A stretch of 64,000 nt of DNA from Desarmillaria ectypa. Taxonomy: Eukaryota; Basidiomycota; Agaricomycetes; Agaricales; Physalacriaceae. Position 1 is the stretch's first letter. The number at the start of each line of letters is the position of its first letter. Location of the stretch: positions 124,001 through 188,000 of the forward strand of contig JAUDYN010000010.1 of assembly GCA_030407005.1 (NCBI GenBank), written 5' to 3'. The notes below the pieces were generated by a model that saw nothing but the letters and a program-made list of their open reading frames with translations, was not told where the DNA came from and searched no databases. A program made the translations under genes and the position numbers. This document shows, in pieces, positions 45,210 to 57,039 of the stretch.

Positions 45210-45990
45210 CAGGTGGTGTGCCTGTAGCTAGCTGCTGTACCTAATGTATATAGATAGCAAGCGAATGAATATGTGTTTCATTGATAACTATTGACATACA
45301 ACGATACACATCAACATTAGTCTATGAGCATCGAAGGGCATCCATGGGTAGCGATCGCAAAACCATGGGATGCCCCATTTTTAGCCAGCTACGGGTTTCT
45401 ATCGATACACCGACTGATATACACTGTCATCGACTCAAACACACGGACTTTTGACTGGGAGTGGTGTTGATCGTAATAATGAGCGCAAAATGAAACCGCT
45501 ACCGCGTTTAGCCCTTTCGTGGTCCAGTCTATGTCTTTCAGATAAATTACATTACATTCCTATGATTCCACGATTCTCTTGTGCGGATCTTGCCAGCATT
45601 TTCCCGGAGAAATATGGGACGTGCATCGAGAGTGATTGTGAGGCATATGTTACACCAGATGCCATCGTGTTCTGGCATGCTTACTCTCTTTAGCAGACTC
45701 AATTTACTTCCGTTTACGCTGGATGGCCAGTGACACTTCATTGACTTCCATTCATGCTGTGGGAATGATTCACTACTTTGCTTTTTTTTTTGTTTTGATT
45801 CAACGTCTTGACAGAGTCGATTGCTCCAATTGCGCATCTTCAGACGGACTCCATCCACCTCATTGTATTGCCTTGGCACGATAGCGCGGCTGATATCTCC
45901 TCCTGCTTCAAGGAGTAACTGAATACTGTGCATTTCTCCCCGTGGAGTAATGGGCGCCCACCAGCTGATGACGCACTGCACTAAATTTCA
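45210..45990. other. No recognised gene
   Basis: Frames 45451..45693 (plus) and 45547..45981 (minus) overlap each other and show no domain or splice logic. Confidence 0.35.
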
Positions 45991-46187
45991 GTATTTTTAC
46001 CCTGAAATATGCACAAAATATTTAACGTTTCTTTTTAGTATTTCTGTAGAGAAATATGTATGCATGTTTAGAACTTCTCACTATATTTGGCAAATTATGC
46101 AGAAATAGTGCAAAGTTTAAAGTATCTTTAGTACCTTTTTCATGAAAAGACTCTGCATATTTTCTGTGCATTCATAAGTAAAAATAC
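45991..46187. mobile_element. MITE-like AT-rich inverted-repeat element
   Basis: GTATTTTTAC at 45991..46000 is exactly mirrored by GTAAAAATAC at 46178..46187. The similarity continues inward in an imperfect way (AAATATGCACAAAATAT against AATGCACAGAAAATATGCA read from the other end). The 197-bp body is far more AT-rich than its surroundings and has internal TGCAGAAATA-type repeats. No clear target-site duplication is visible. It sits 143 bp upstream of the terpene synthase ATG. Confidence 0.5.
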
Positions 46188-46330
46188 ATCGTCTTTCATC
46201 CGGTGGATATCGACGATGACACCGCAGATCGTTCGTTCAGGCATGGAGTCCCATTGCCATCCGGCAATTGTAAATGTATAAGAGTTCAGAGCATACATGT
46301 GATATAGAAACGTTGACTTTCCCTCGCAGC

Positions 46331-47651
46331 ATGGGCACTCAATCGGACACAGTGTTCCGCATTCCCGATACTCTCATATACTGGCCTTGGCCTCGCAGAA
46401 TCAATCCCCATTACGACGAAGTCAAACCTGTATCGGAAGCTTGGTTTCAGTCCTTCAAAGCGTTTGAACCAGAAGCTCAACGGTAGGCTCCGAACCGCTC
46501 CAAGCTACCGCCATTTTGCCTTGCTAATTAGGGTTTCTCAGTGCATATGATCGCTGCGACTGCAGTATGATATTTTCTCTCAGGTCACGATGTACGGTGG
46601 TCATTGATGCCCATCCAAGATTTATTGGCTTCGCTAACCTACTCGACATTAACAAAAGGTATGGATTTTGATTCATGTCCTATTTCCTTGCAATGACACG
46701 CTCGCAGAACATTTTCGCACCGTATGCGATTTGATTAATTTACTTTTTGTTTTCGACGAGTATACCGACAATGTTTCGGTCAAAGTTGTCCGCCAATACG
46801 CAGATATTGTTATGGACGCCATTAGAAACCCTTTAAAAGCACGACCCACTGGCGAAGTAGTTCTTGGGGTCATTGCACAGGAGTACAGTTATTTCTTCTA
46901 GTGTTTCAGGCTGATTCCGACTATCGACTACAGATTTTGGGTTCTGGGTTCTGGGTGTGAAGACGGCCAGTAGCACTTCTCAAAAGCACTTTTCTGAAAG
47001 TTTCGAGCGCTATACGTATTCTGTCGTCCGACAAGCAGAAATTCGTCATAAGCGTTATATGCCGAGCATTCAAGATTATCTTGATATTCGTCGTTTGACC
47101 GCCGGTGCCGACCCGTCTTTTTCAATGATAGGGCTGGGATATGACTTGCCTGAAGAGGTGTTTCGCCACCCAACTGTCCTCGCTGTGCAAGGTTTGGGTC
47201 GTGACTTGATAATCCTAGATAATGTAAGGCTTTTTTTAACCCTCCATTCAGTTGCAATGCTCATATCTCTCAGGACCTTGCCTCGTATAATAAAGAGCAG
47301 GCATTGGAAGAGTATCCCCATAATATCATTGTTTGCGTTATGAAGGAGCTAGAATGCGACCTTCATGCCGCACTCTTATGGGTGGAAGACCTTCATCGGT
47401 CGACTAGGAACAAGTTTCTGACGTTGTGGACTGAGATACCTTCATGGGGACCAGAAACTGATGCCATCGCGTCTCTCTACCTGCACGGCATTGCAAACTG
47501 GGTTCGCGGTAGCGAATCCTGGAATTTCGAAGGCGGGCGATACTTTGGATCCAATGGCAAAGCTGTTCAACAGCATAGGATGGTTACTCTCATACCCAAG
47601 CAGCTTTCGGCAAGCGAGCCGCTTCTCATACACACGTACCAATCTGCTTAG
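46331..47651 (+). pseudogene. Sesquiterpene synthase gene with 7-bp frameshifting duplication
   Basis: The predicted exons are 46331..46482, 46542..46564, 46620..46658, 46708..46882, 46934..47223 and 47274..47651. Introns are 49-59 nt and GT-AG. All junctions fit, but exon 5 contains a tandem GGGTTCT duplication (46939..46952) that shifts the frame; setting one copy aside gives 349 aa, the normal length. The first Mg-binding motif is DEYTD at about 88-92, the second (NSE) is NDLASYNKE at about 224-232 across intron 5, and the terminal RY pair (GGRYFG) is present. The flanking 'FWVLGVKTASSTSQKHF' and 'WVRGSESWNFEG' match class I fungal terpene cyclases, which cyclise farnesyl diphosphate. The product cannot be told. 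This may be a recent null allele, a true pseudogene or an assembly error. A P450 gene lies 3 kb away. Confidence 0.88.
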
Positions 47652-48540
47652 TCGTTAACTGTACCATCATGTATGTTTTGAATGTATTATACTGTGCGGT
47701 TACTGGAATACTAGTCGCCGTCTGGGTGAAATTGCGCAGAATAGCAGACGACGCGTATTGGCTGATCTCCTTTGTATGTTGGGCGGATCGACTACTATGT
47801 GGGCTACATACCACGGATAACCAATGGCATCACCATACCCTGCTTCTGTCGGTGAAAGCTTCAACCTATGGAACTTCGCTTCGAGTACCGAGTCGCTGGA
47901 TAGAACACATTTGCTACGGTAGGGTTGTAAAGACAACAATGAGTAGTATCTCATTGTTAAAGAATTGAATAAAGGAACCCGGTAAATTACATCCCATGCT
48001 AGCAGACCCCCTGCTCGCTTGCTCGAACAGATAGCGGTTGCGGTATTAAACTGAGGATCGTTTCTGCTCCCGCAGATACCTTTTGGACCCAGAGGGACAC
48101 GCAAATCATAAACATATGCAGTCATCACGAAACGCAACGGAGAGTCAATAGCCAATGAAAAACGAGGCGCGGACTGATATTCGCTATCGTGTAGCTGTCC
48201 GTCCTGCTCAGCAAGGTTCTTTGTACGCTGGCTTTACTTTTGCATTCTCTTGGAGACCTCGGCCGCGAGCGGGCAGGTCGCAGGACCATGGTCGGCATTA
48301 TAATCGATGCAGGTTTGTCCTGACATTTGTGGAGATAACTCCTAGCGGGATGGAAACATACGAGGGATCACGACACGACTACGGGATTGATGTAGTACAT
48401 GAGCAGTGGAGTACGTAGTCAATCGAGTAAAGAAAGAGGAAAAGCGCATGACTGCTGACCAATCAATACGCGAACTACGAGCTCGAAATCCAACAACATT
48501 GATGAGGATTTGTTTCAAAGTCAGGAAGCTGAATAATAGG
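47652..48540. other. No recognised gene
   Basis: The minus-strand frame 47700..48155 (151 aa) and plus-strand frame 48155..48418 carry no domain I can name. Confidence 0.35.
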
Positions 48541-48747
48541 TGTTGGGATTTTCAACTTCAAGCATCTGCCGGAAGATTCCCGAACCTTTGGCACCATCAA
48601 TTTGGCACAATACTAGGATATAATTAGGTACTTTAGTAGAACATTCTAGATACATTCTGTAGTATTTAAGGAGCTCCTCTCGAGCTCTAGTAGCTAACAA
48701 TTCAGTATTCTCTACTCAGCAAGCCTCCCACTACAACAGTTACAACA
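48541..48747 (+). mobile_element. Solo LTR, second 207-bp copy
   Basis: Same length, termini (TGTTG...CAACA) and orientation as 8126..8332, with roughly 5% mismatches by eye. The flanking pentamers are ATAGG and AAATG, so no target-site duplication survives; this could mean a deletion or ectopic recombination after insertion. Confidence 0.85.
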
Positions 48748-48779
48748 AAATGCGTGAAAACGACACTGCTGCTTACTCG

Positions 48780-49978
48780 TCAGGCTAGAGACTTAGCTTT
48801 TCACCGTCTCTCCCTCGGCTTCTGTTTCTCGTTTCTGGTACAGGTTCGTGAAGGCGCGACGGAGGGATAGATTCTTCTCCAGAGTAGAAATCATTGTCGA
48901 AAGGCAGGTAGGTGGGTAGTGCGGGTAGTTTGTGGATTGTGATGGTAGTGGTAGGTGAAGGAAAGGCAACTGTCTCACTGCCATTTTCGGATAACGCGTC
49001 GACTCATGTCTATTGAACACGCCTTGCTGATGCTGAGAGCTGGACTGAGGAGATGAATTCTTTTCGAAGCAGTCGAACATACTCTGATTTTGTTGACCAG
49101 GGTGGCCCGAAGTGAACCGAAGTACAAACGCAAGACATGGACGATTCCGTACCCTGATAGTAAATAAATGTTGTACATAGGTCACTGTGTAGAATTTGAA
49201 CGCTGAGACGGCGAAGATGGTAACTAGGAATGTAGGGCTGGTGCTGAGCAACACCGAACATGACAGAGTCAAAGATCATACCTGAGAAACTAAAGCCATT
49301 TTCGCAGCAACAAGCGCCCTTGAATTCCTTTCACAAGTTTCTTCCGCACCCTCTGATGGTCTTAAGTCTTCTGCGAGTTGCGCGCCGAGTAATATCGTCG
49401 CATACTAAAGTAAAGAGGCCCTGGGTGTTCCGCGATTAGCCACGGCGAGCACAACATGGAACCGATGACATACCTGTTATCAGAGGAATCGCTCTCCAGC
49501 ACTACCCAACCATGCCCGCCATAATTCAGCTGTCCTCTGGTATAGATGTCGCATGGATTTACCATGTCATCGTCGGTGGTCGTCGATGAGTTCATAATTA
49601 GCGGGATCCTAGAATCCAAAGAATGTCCCTTTACCGCTTGACAAAATCTGGTCGCACCCCATGGCTCGTATTAAAAGAATATTGTATTATTAAATAAGTA
49701 TCAAGGCGTAAGATCTATAAATGAGATATATGTGTTCACCTTCGGAATCGAAAAATTAAATATCGATTTCGCCGATTCGTACAGCCGATCTCCACAGCTG
49801 CAAAGAACCTATGATGCCTCAGAAAGAGCACCATATACGGCAGACCTGTAGCTTTGCCAAGAAAGAGATGGACAACAAAATTGAGCGTGCGTGCATCCCA
49901 ATCGCGGATCACTTTTTCAATTTCACAGACTTTATTTAATGCACTCGGAAGGTTGGATCCACAATCATGATGAAACAC
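48780..49978 (-). other. Possible multi-exon seven-TM-like (DUF6533-type) gene
   Basis: A chain of minus-strand frames resembles pieces of the mushroom DUF6533 membrane-protein family: 49736..49978 ('RDWDARTLNFVVHLFLGK'), 49362..49619 (a DDDMVNPCDIYTRGQ-like start), a frame ending '...CERNSRALVAAKMALVSQ' just before 49282, then 'MIFDSVMFGVAQ' below it, and a hydrophilic C-terminal frame ending near 48785 ('PFDNDFYSGEESIPPSRL'). I could not close a full splice chain, so it may be decayed. Boundaries are approximate and the family call is tentative. Confidence 0.3.
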
Positions 49979-50613
49979 TGCCTGCCTCTTCTCTCCACGT
50001 CACGTTCGCGCAGAAGGACCGAACAACTCGAAATCTGAACGCGCTTCACATAACACTATTGGACATGAAAGAAGCCTGACTAAATCGTCAGTCCTAGATT
50101 GAATATAAATCTCGCATTACAGGTAAACACTGCTTGTCGAGTATCGTGAAACCAGGGCGATCAGGTATATTCACAAGTGATTGCAGCCTGCCGCCATTTC
50201 CATTCCAAGTTCAGTACTGTCCCTTGGCTTTGAAAAGAGATAGGCTAACTATGAAGGTCTCAACAAACACAGATTCGACAATTTACTCAGGCCTAGAAAC
50301 TTTATTACAGAGATCTTCTCAAAGCTCATTGTAGATTATGCCCGTCGATCCTTGAGGGTGCTTGTCGTTCTAGTTACCCGGAGATATTTCAAGTGAAATG
50401 TCAGGTCTTGCTGGACCACCTACCGTATGAGATGAGTGGGGAAAGAATGATGGACCATGGTAGCGAATAGTCGACTTGCCACATGGCGCAGACATTTTGA
50501 TGAAAGTAAAACTCGTGTCTAACGCACCTGACTAACAATTCCCCCAGTGATATTTCGAACTATAATTCTTCATATTTGTCTAATGCGATGTCTATACCTA
50601 GCTAGTACTCGAA
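49979..50613. other. Intergenic, no recognised gene
   Basis: Short frames only, downstream of the convergent P450. Confidence 0.4.
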
Positions 50614-53350
50614 TCACGCGTCATCTTTCGCTTCTTTCATTCTGACCCACAAACCAGCCTAATACAACCAAAAGGTCAGTTTCAAATCAAGATTGGATCC
50701 CAGATTAGAACTGACCTTGGAATACATCGTCAAATGTATTCCGAACATGATCTTATCTCTCCCTTTGGTCGTTCCGGGAGTCTTCGTCCAACTCTTGGGA
50801 GGTTTTCCTTCTGCAGGTTGAGCATCCATGGCGAGACTAAAAGAGGAGAACGTTTGGAGGAGTCGAATAAGATAGTACGAAGCCTCGTTATATGCGAACT
50901 AGGGAAACGATTTTTAAGTTCCAAGACATAGATAGATTCGAAAACCAACCTGTTGACCGAGGCAAATTCTTGGTCCCGCATGGAATGGGACGAATATGAA
51001 CGGGTTCGGCGTCAGGTATTTCTGCAAACGGCTATCGAGGAAGCGATCCGGGTCAAATTCGAGAGCTAGAATTAGATTAGCCTTGAAATTAGCAAAAAAG
51101 TGGTGGGCAGTGGTGTGGCTCGGAAAGTCTTACCGTCCGGGCCCCACAAGTCCGTTCGTCGATGCATCAAGAAGACAGAATAATTCACCCTGTGAGGACA
51201 AGTTCAAAGAAGACTAAAAGGACAATTAGAAATGAAAACACTGACGCTGTATCCTTCGAAATATAATATGGTGCGCGGCCTTTGTTTGGAAGGGTAGTCG
51301 CTACGTTGGACACACTGATAATTATATGATGCGTCCTATAAAAACTTGTTCCCTGAGGGAGAAACGAGTGATGCAGCTTACCGACCATTGATTGGGCTAG
51401 AAGTGACGAGCTTAGTAATAATGCCTTTCAGTTATTAAAAAAAATCGGGTTCACTTACACAGATGGATACAGCCGTAAAGTCTCTAGATAAGATATAAAA
51501 TGGTCAGAAAACCACTGGAAACAGAATCACTGACGACCGCACACCATTTAAAAACGCTCGCAGATATTTCATATCACGAATGTCCTCATAAGTAGGCGCC
51601 CTTGTACTACCAACCTTCTCGAGGACCTCCGATCGTAGGCGAGTGACCATATCCGGATGCTCGCACATCATATACATCGTGAACGTCAAAAGGGAGGACG
51701 TCTACACACTGACATTTAGTGATACGTTCGTTCAAAGAAAGCAGCACCGAGGACTTACAGCGTCCTTTCCAGCGACCATGATGTTAAGAAGTTGGTCCCG
51801 AATGACCTTGGTATCTACAGGTAGTATCCTTATTAGCAATTCGACTGGGCGGAGAGCTTAAGCGACATGTTACCATCGGTGTTCTCCACAAGGAGGGCTA
51901 ACAAGGACTTGTTTTCATCAGAGTCCTTCTCATCCTTGTTAGCCTTCGCATTGAGTGCCTCGGCGAGCAAGGGCTCGAAGAACTTATTAACGGCTTCCCG
52001 AAGGGGTTTCACTTCATCCGCCCAGAATTCAAGAAGCGGCCAGTACTGCCCCCTCGAGAGTCGGAGAGCACACTTCTCTTCTCCTGCCGCAATTGCCTTG
52101 GAGAAGGTATTCGATGGGTGGCTGACAAACTGGTCGTTTAAGTTGCCAGCTAGGGGACTTCCAGCTGGGTAAGGGAGACCTGCGGATATCGATTGGACGT
52201 CCTTTCCAAAGAGGTATTCAGAAGAGGAATCCAGACTGAAGCGAGAGACAACGTCCTATCGTTGCTATTAGAAGGGTGGTGTATACATCCGGTTTGGGTT
52301 CACTGACCTGGAAATCGACGGGGTACCCCTCCCTTAATCTAGACTTGATGTTTGAAATTGTGCTAACAGCGTGTCTGTCAAAGTTGTCAAAGTCGGAAAT
52401 CCGGTCCTTGTTGAAGAGAGGCCTCGTCATCGTCCGATGGAACCTAATGTGGGGGGTGGGAGTATTTAGCCACAAGTTAAAAGGGAGAAGAGCTCAGAGT
52501 AGACTCGCTTCCAAAGATCGCCTGTTGCACATCATCTCTCTGAGTATTCATTCACCGTATGTGGTGCGAGAAGGCTCACCATCAGAGTTAAAAATTCCAT
52601 CACCAAGAAGAGATTCCCCAGCAGCACGGAAGAAACTGCCTAGCGTTGATAACGTCAATAAACGAAATTTCAATGGTAACCCCTGATAGATGAGCTACAC
52701 AAACCTTTCTCAAAGTTCTGAAACTGAGTCGCTAGGACAGCCTGAATACCACCGATTAGAGGAGGAATGAAATATGAGATGGGGTCCTAGTGGTCGTCGC
52801 ATACCTTGATGTGTTCCGGCTCGGATGTAAACAACTCCTGTTGCCGTCAGTAGAGTGAAAAACCATGCAACAAGGCCAAGATCCCAACTCACCTGTTTGC
52901 CTGAAAAAAATGTGCCAAAAGTAAAAGTGTTTCCATATGTTTCGCTCCATTTTTGAAACAATTCATCTAATAACAAGCCGAGGCCCGACTGTTCACTCGA
53001 TGACTCCCGAGTCCAAACGAATTCGAAAACAAACCTGGATAACCATTCTCGAAGGCGTCTAACATTTTCTGTAAGATCGAGATACTGCTTTCTTCAATGC
53101 TGGGCGGCATGATAGCGCCTTGGGCTGCGGCGTCCCGCTTAGCGGTAAAGTTTGTGAAGTATCTCCGAACGACAACAACGACAAGCTGCGCGGCCAAAGG
53201 AACGACGATGCAGATCCATGAGGGAAAACCGAGGCCAGACTTGTGCAATAAGCCTCGGAGAGCCCACAAAGCCGAACAGGGGAGTATTACGGTGGATAAG
53301 ATGGTTCTAGACAGAAAAGCAACGCCGGGTGGGAGTTGGATGGTGGTCAT
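50614..53350 (-). CDS. Cytochrome P450 (17 exons; first junction one base out of frame)
   Basis: The exons on the complement are 53035..53350, 52893..52988, 52805..52837, 52705..52741, 52580..52639, 52509..52521, 52308..52443, 51875..52256, 51759..51814, 51545..51701, 51459..51483, 51382..51396, 51246..51314, 51134..51189, 50950..51065, 50716..50898 and 50614..50658. Every junction closes except exon 1/exon 2, where one base is in excess (1795 nt, about 597 aa). Intron 6 has a GC donor (AA|GCGAGT). Exons 6 and 12 are 13 and 15 nt. P450 hallmarks are present: N-terminal membrane anchor, I-helix VAGKDA(T), ExxR in ETLRLYP, and heme loop [10 protein letters not shown] (Cys at about 518). The HLTMYSKAGLWVRM end matches the CYP63/CYP5150-like clade of Agaricomycetes. 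It is an ER monooxygenase, a plausible tailoring partner of the terpene synthase. Confidence 0.88.
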
Positions 53351-54778
53351 GATGAATGTGAAAGAGACGAGAGCATCAAGGACCGCTTTTATATGATGGT
53401 GAATGGGCCACGGGAGTTCAAGTCATCTGAATGACTCAAAGGGCAATTAGAATATCTATCACGTCATTCCGGCCCATTCGTCATGTTGAATGGTGGTTAG
53501 ACCGGGGAACGAAGTTTATAGCAAATAATACCGAACCCCCGGGGCAACTGGGCCATAGACGATTGGTCCAAACGAAAACAAGAAGTGGTCAGTATTACCA
53601 AAGATATACTTGAGTGGCGCATAGGTTTACAGATAAAATTTGCAAATAAAGTCTTGTTCAGGTCCCCTGTCCACCTCCAGGTGTATTATTTGTTCTGCTA
53701 CTTTGACGCTCTGATGAACTTAAACCGCATACATCCCGGAAGGCTCCGACTATGTGTATGTGATTCTGAAAATTCACATAAGGCCGCCTAAATGCAGAAT
53801 CTTGGATGTTTGGGAGGATAAATAAAACGGCAAATCTCGCAAACTGGACTCGACACTCCGTGTGAAGGCAAGTCATTTGGCAATGGATGTAGGAAGGCCG
53901 CCAGGTCGTTGGTCATTGATCCAGTAGCGGCGGTTTCCGGGTCCCCGACAAGTCCCCGATTCTTTCCTTCCACACCGGGAATACAGAAATTTGAGAGCGC
54001 CTCACCCACCCGCCTATATGTAAGATTTTGGGTGAAAAATAAGACTTGCTGATACTGGTAGCCATATCAAAAATTCAGAACTCGTGATGAAAGCCCCCAT
54101 TTGGGGTCGAGTTTCGGCAGTAAAGTTCATGGGCGCTATAGACTTTTGGTTCCCGATACCGGGACTGAGATTCTAGGCCGCTCTATCCACAAATTTTCCG
54201 GAACACCCCAAACCTTAGTTTGGGCTTTGCCTATCATGGAGATGGAAATAAGTATTCCAGACCAGATTTTAGTGGTATTCACATTTCCATCATGCCAAAA
54301 CACATACCTAAATGGATGTTTTCGGTATCTCTCAGTGACGACTACAGGTGCCTCATGATCTATTCCTTGTTTCTTTGATTTGGAATATGATTTCATGGCT
54401 TATTGGACAGAATTTCACTAAGTGCTATTCTCCTTCTGAAATCTTAGACATGTCAGGATATACCTAAACTTCTGGAATCTGGATTTCCTGTGTGTTTTGT
54501 TACCAAGAAATTATGGGCTATATCAATTTTGTTGAATCAGTGGATTTGGGCAGCTGCTCATTCAAGCAGAATTAAGATACATCTTGATAGAATGTGAGAA
54601 AGTAATAGTAAAAAAAGCTCATTTGGAGGCTGCATAGCCTGCAGTGGCAGCTCACAATCTAAATCTTAGAGTGAAATATGCTTTTGATTGAAACTGCTCT
54701 ACTATTTATATATGCATTAGGTCTTGAACCAGAACATATTATCTATAATTCTGTTGACTTGGTCATATGCTATCTACA
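53351..54778. other. P450 promoter and transition to retroelement-rich DNA
   Basis: No gene is supported. The frames 53658..54009 and 54136..54396 (minus) have no domain. From about 54360 the base composition changes to AT-rich, CpG-poor sequence. Confidence 0.4.
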
Positions 54779-55030
54779 TGTTTATAAAATACTATTGTAT
54801 GTCTATCTTATATTAGTTTAAATATCAAGGGCTATAGTTGAGCCTTTGAACTGATAGTTAAGTCAGCATACTACTAGTTGAGTCATGATTTAGGAATGAC
54901 ATCACTAGTGGGTCAGACCTACCAGCTGGCCAGACTAGTGCCTCTTAACTAGTAAGACTCAGTAAAATATGGTCACTAGTAATGAGTATAGCTGCTATCA
55001 CCAAAACAAGAAGTAGGAACCCACAAAGGC
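54779..55030 (+). repeat. LTR-like direct repeat, copy 1
   Basis: Similar in direct orientation to 57040..57330: shared AATACTATTG at the start, then GGGCTATAGTTGAG against GGACTATAGCTGAG, the CCAGACTAGT block, and several ACTAGT words. Copy 1 is more decayed, with many C-to-T and G-to-A type differences. Confidence 0.6.
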
Positions 55031-55607
55031 CTTGACCATTCAGTCACTAGTAGACTGATTGTTAGTTACTGATTTTGACAAACAAGGTCAAATACCAAGG
55101 CTGCTTTGCATTCAGGCAGTTACCTCTGATGTTGTTACTAGTCTGTACCAAGTGTCATGACTAATGTCTTAGCTGATCAAAAGAGGAGAATTGAATGAGA
55201 ATAGTTGGGAGATACTTTGAGGAGAAGTATAGGATTAAATATTAGTCTAAAGCTGGGGCTTAAGGCCACAGCTTTATCTACTTATATACAAAATGGTCTA
55301 TGCTAATAATAAGTATAGTGAGTCAGAGTCCAGTGTATACTTCATATAGTTTCCATGCCTGAAACCCTAAGGTTGTCAGAGTCTACATTATCACAGCTAA
55401 ACAGCTCTGGTCAGTCTGGTTCTAGTGCATTAACCAGACTGAAAGAAAGTACCAAACCTTACCTTCAGATGTTTCAGCCATCATACATACAAGACCTGGC
55501 AAGGAATGCAGAGGAGTCATAAAAAAGACATGCATCAAGTAGATACTGCATTGTAATGAGTTATCTCATGTGACTGTATATGAATCATGATGATGTAAGC
55601 AATCTGG

Positions 55608-56280
55608 TGATGTGCTTGATAACAGTGTGATAAAAGAATTAGAGAATGGCATACTCTACACTTAATCACTAATATTGAATTTGAGTGGTTTCAAGTATGA
55701 CAGAAGCACTCTGCAGACTTTAATAATGAAGTAATGTTGTTTTAAAGATGTATTAGTAGTGAGTTATACAAAGTGTTACTCACTCTAGCAGGATTGGTAA
55801 GACACAATTGGGTAAAGAGTGACTTAGTTTGAGCTACTGTGCTTGTTCTGACTGAAACTGCTTCAGATTGGTGGTGCTCTTGGCCCTATACTGCTTTCTA
55901 CAAGTGATAAACACTTGACTAGTTGCACTCTTAGCCTCAGAATAATACTATAAACTCTGAGAACTTTGCTTGAACTAACTTTGAAACACTCTAGACCTTT
56001 GCAGGACACAACAGTGAACTCTAAGGAACTTCAATTCAATGCAATACTATGGGTGACTTAGCAACTATTAATCACTTTGTTGAGGTTAAATGCAAAAGCC
56101 TTTAGTTGGAGACACTAGCTGCTACCAGTGAGAGCTCAACTGCAGGGATGGCTTACCTGGTTTGCATGAGCATACATTTCCCTACTTATATACTACTGAG
56201 ACAGAACTATAAATATCATCTGGGTATAGGGTATATTGGTAAGGATTTCTTGGCTAGTCACAAATAATGGTGAATAATCA
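55608..56280 (-). repeat. Inverted-repeat arm (left), LTR plus gag start
   Basis: The reverse complement of this stretch matches 57631..58337 along its whole length (about 75-80% by eye). It carries the distal half of an LTR and the first bases of gag. The bases at 55608..55645 also match the last 36 bases of the window in direct orientation. Confidence 0.75.
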
Positions 56281-56776
56281 TGCCATAGTCAGTCTAGATG
56301 TTACGATTTTTCTGTTATCTTATCTTATCCAAGTTGTCATCATGACTCAGCTATCTAATCTCACATCAATTCTGACTCGTATCCAAGTACTCACTGACAT
56401 TCACCCTCATTCTCACCATCTGTCACCCCAGACACTTTTTATTGGACCAATGATCTTTCTGGACCATCCAACTTTGACACTGTTCATGCATGGATTCAAC
56501 CATTTCATCTAAATATATCACCATACTTACAGTATATAAACAGAGTAAACTACACCATTGTACTCTATCTTTTGACTAAACTTAATCCATATACTGCTTA
56601 CTCACACTACACTAAAGACCCGGCTTAGTCTCTCTATTGGGTAACTGTTCAAATGTGTAACAGCCCAGAGGGATCAGCTGACATCCCAAGTCATGTGCCT
56701 AAGTCAGGCCCTAACATTAGTCAAAAGATTAACCTACTGCTTCTTTAAATGCTAGCCATAAAAGAAGCTCTTCCTT

Positions 56777-56899
56777 ATGCCAGAGGAAGAAAACCAACAA
56801 GAACCCCAAACCATTTCCCTTGGCATTGCTATCGGCGGTGCCATACTCTTAACCTTTTTTATGGTCCTCACTGTTTTACTTTATGAGGAAGAACTCTGA
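56777..56899 (+). other. 40-codon ORF with a transmembrane helix
   Basis: The ORF starts with an acidic, Gln-rich stretch (MPEEENQQEPQ) and continues into one strong hydrophobic helix (SLGIAIGGAILLTFFMVLT) before a TGA. Reading on in the same frame to about 57010, all further stops are also TGA, as expected if CGA codons were deaminated. It may be a relic of a longer membrane protein encoded by a retroelement, or a chance frame. It lies in the spacer between the inverted-repeat arms. Confidence 0.3.
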
Positions 56900-57039
56900 G
56901 CTCTGCTTCAGCAGAGGTGAGCTTGACAACTGCAACCACCACCCAGACCCCCATGACACTTGGACCATGTCCTTCCCCAGGAGTTACCTGCCACCTGATG
57001 ATATGCTGTCTACGCATTCACACCTAGATTTTGCGATTT

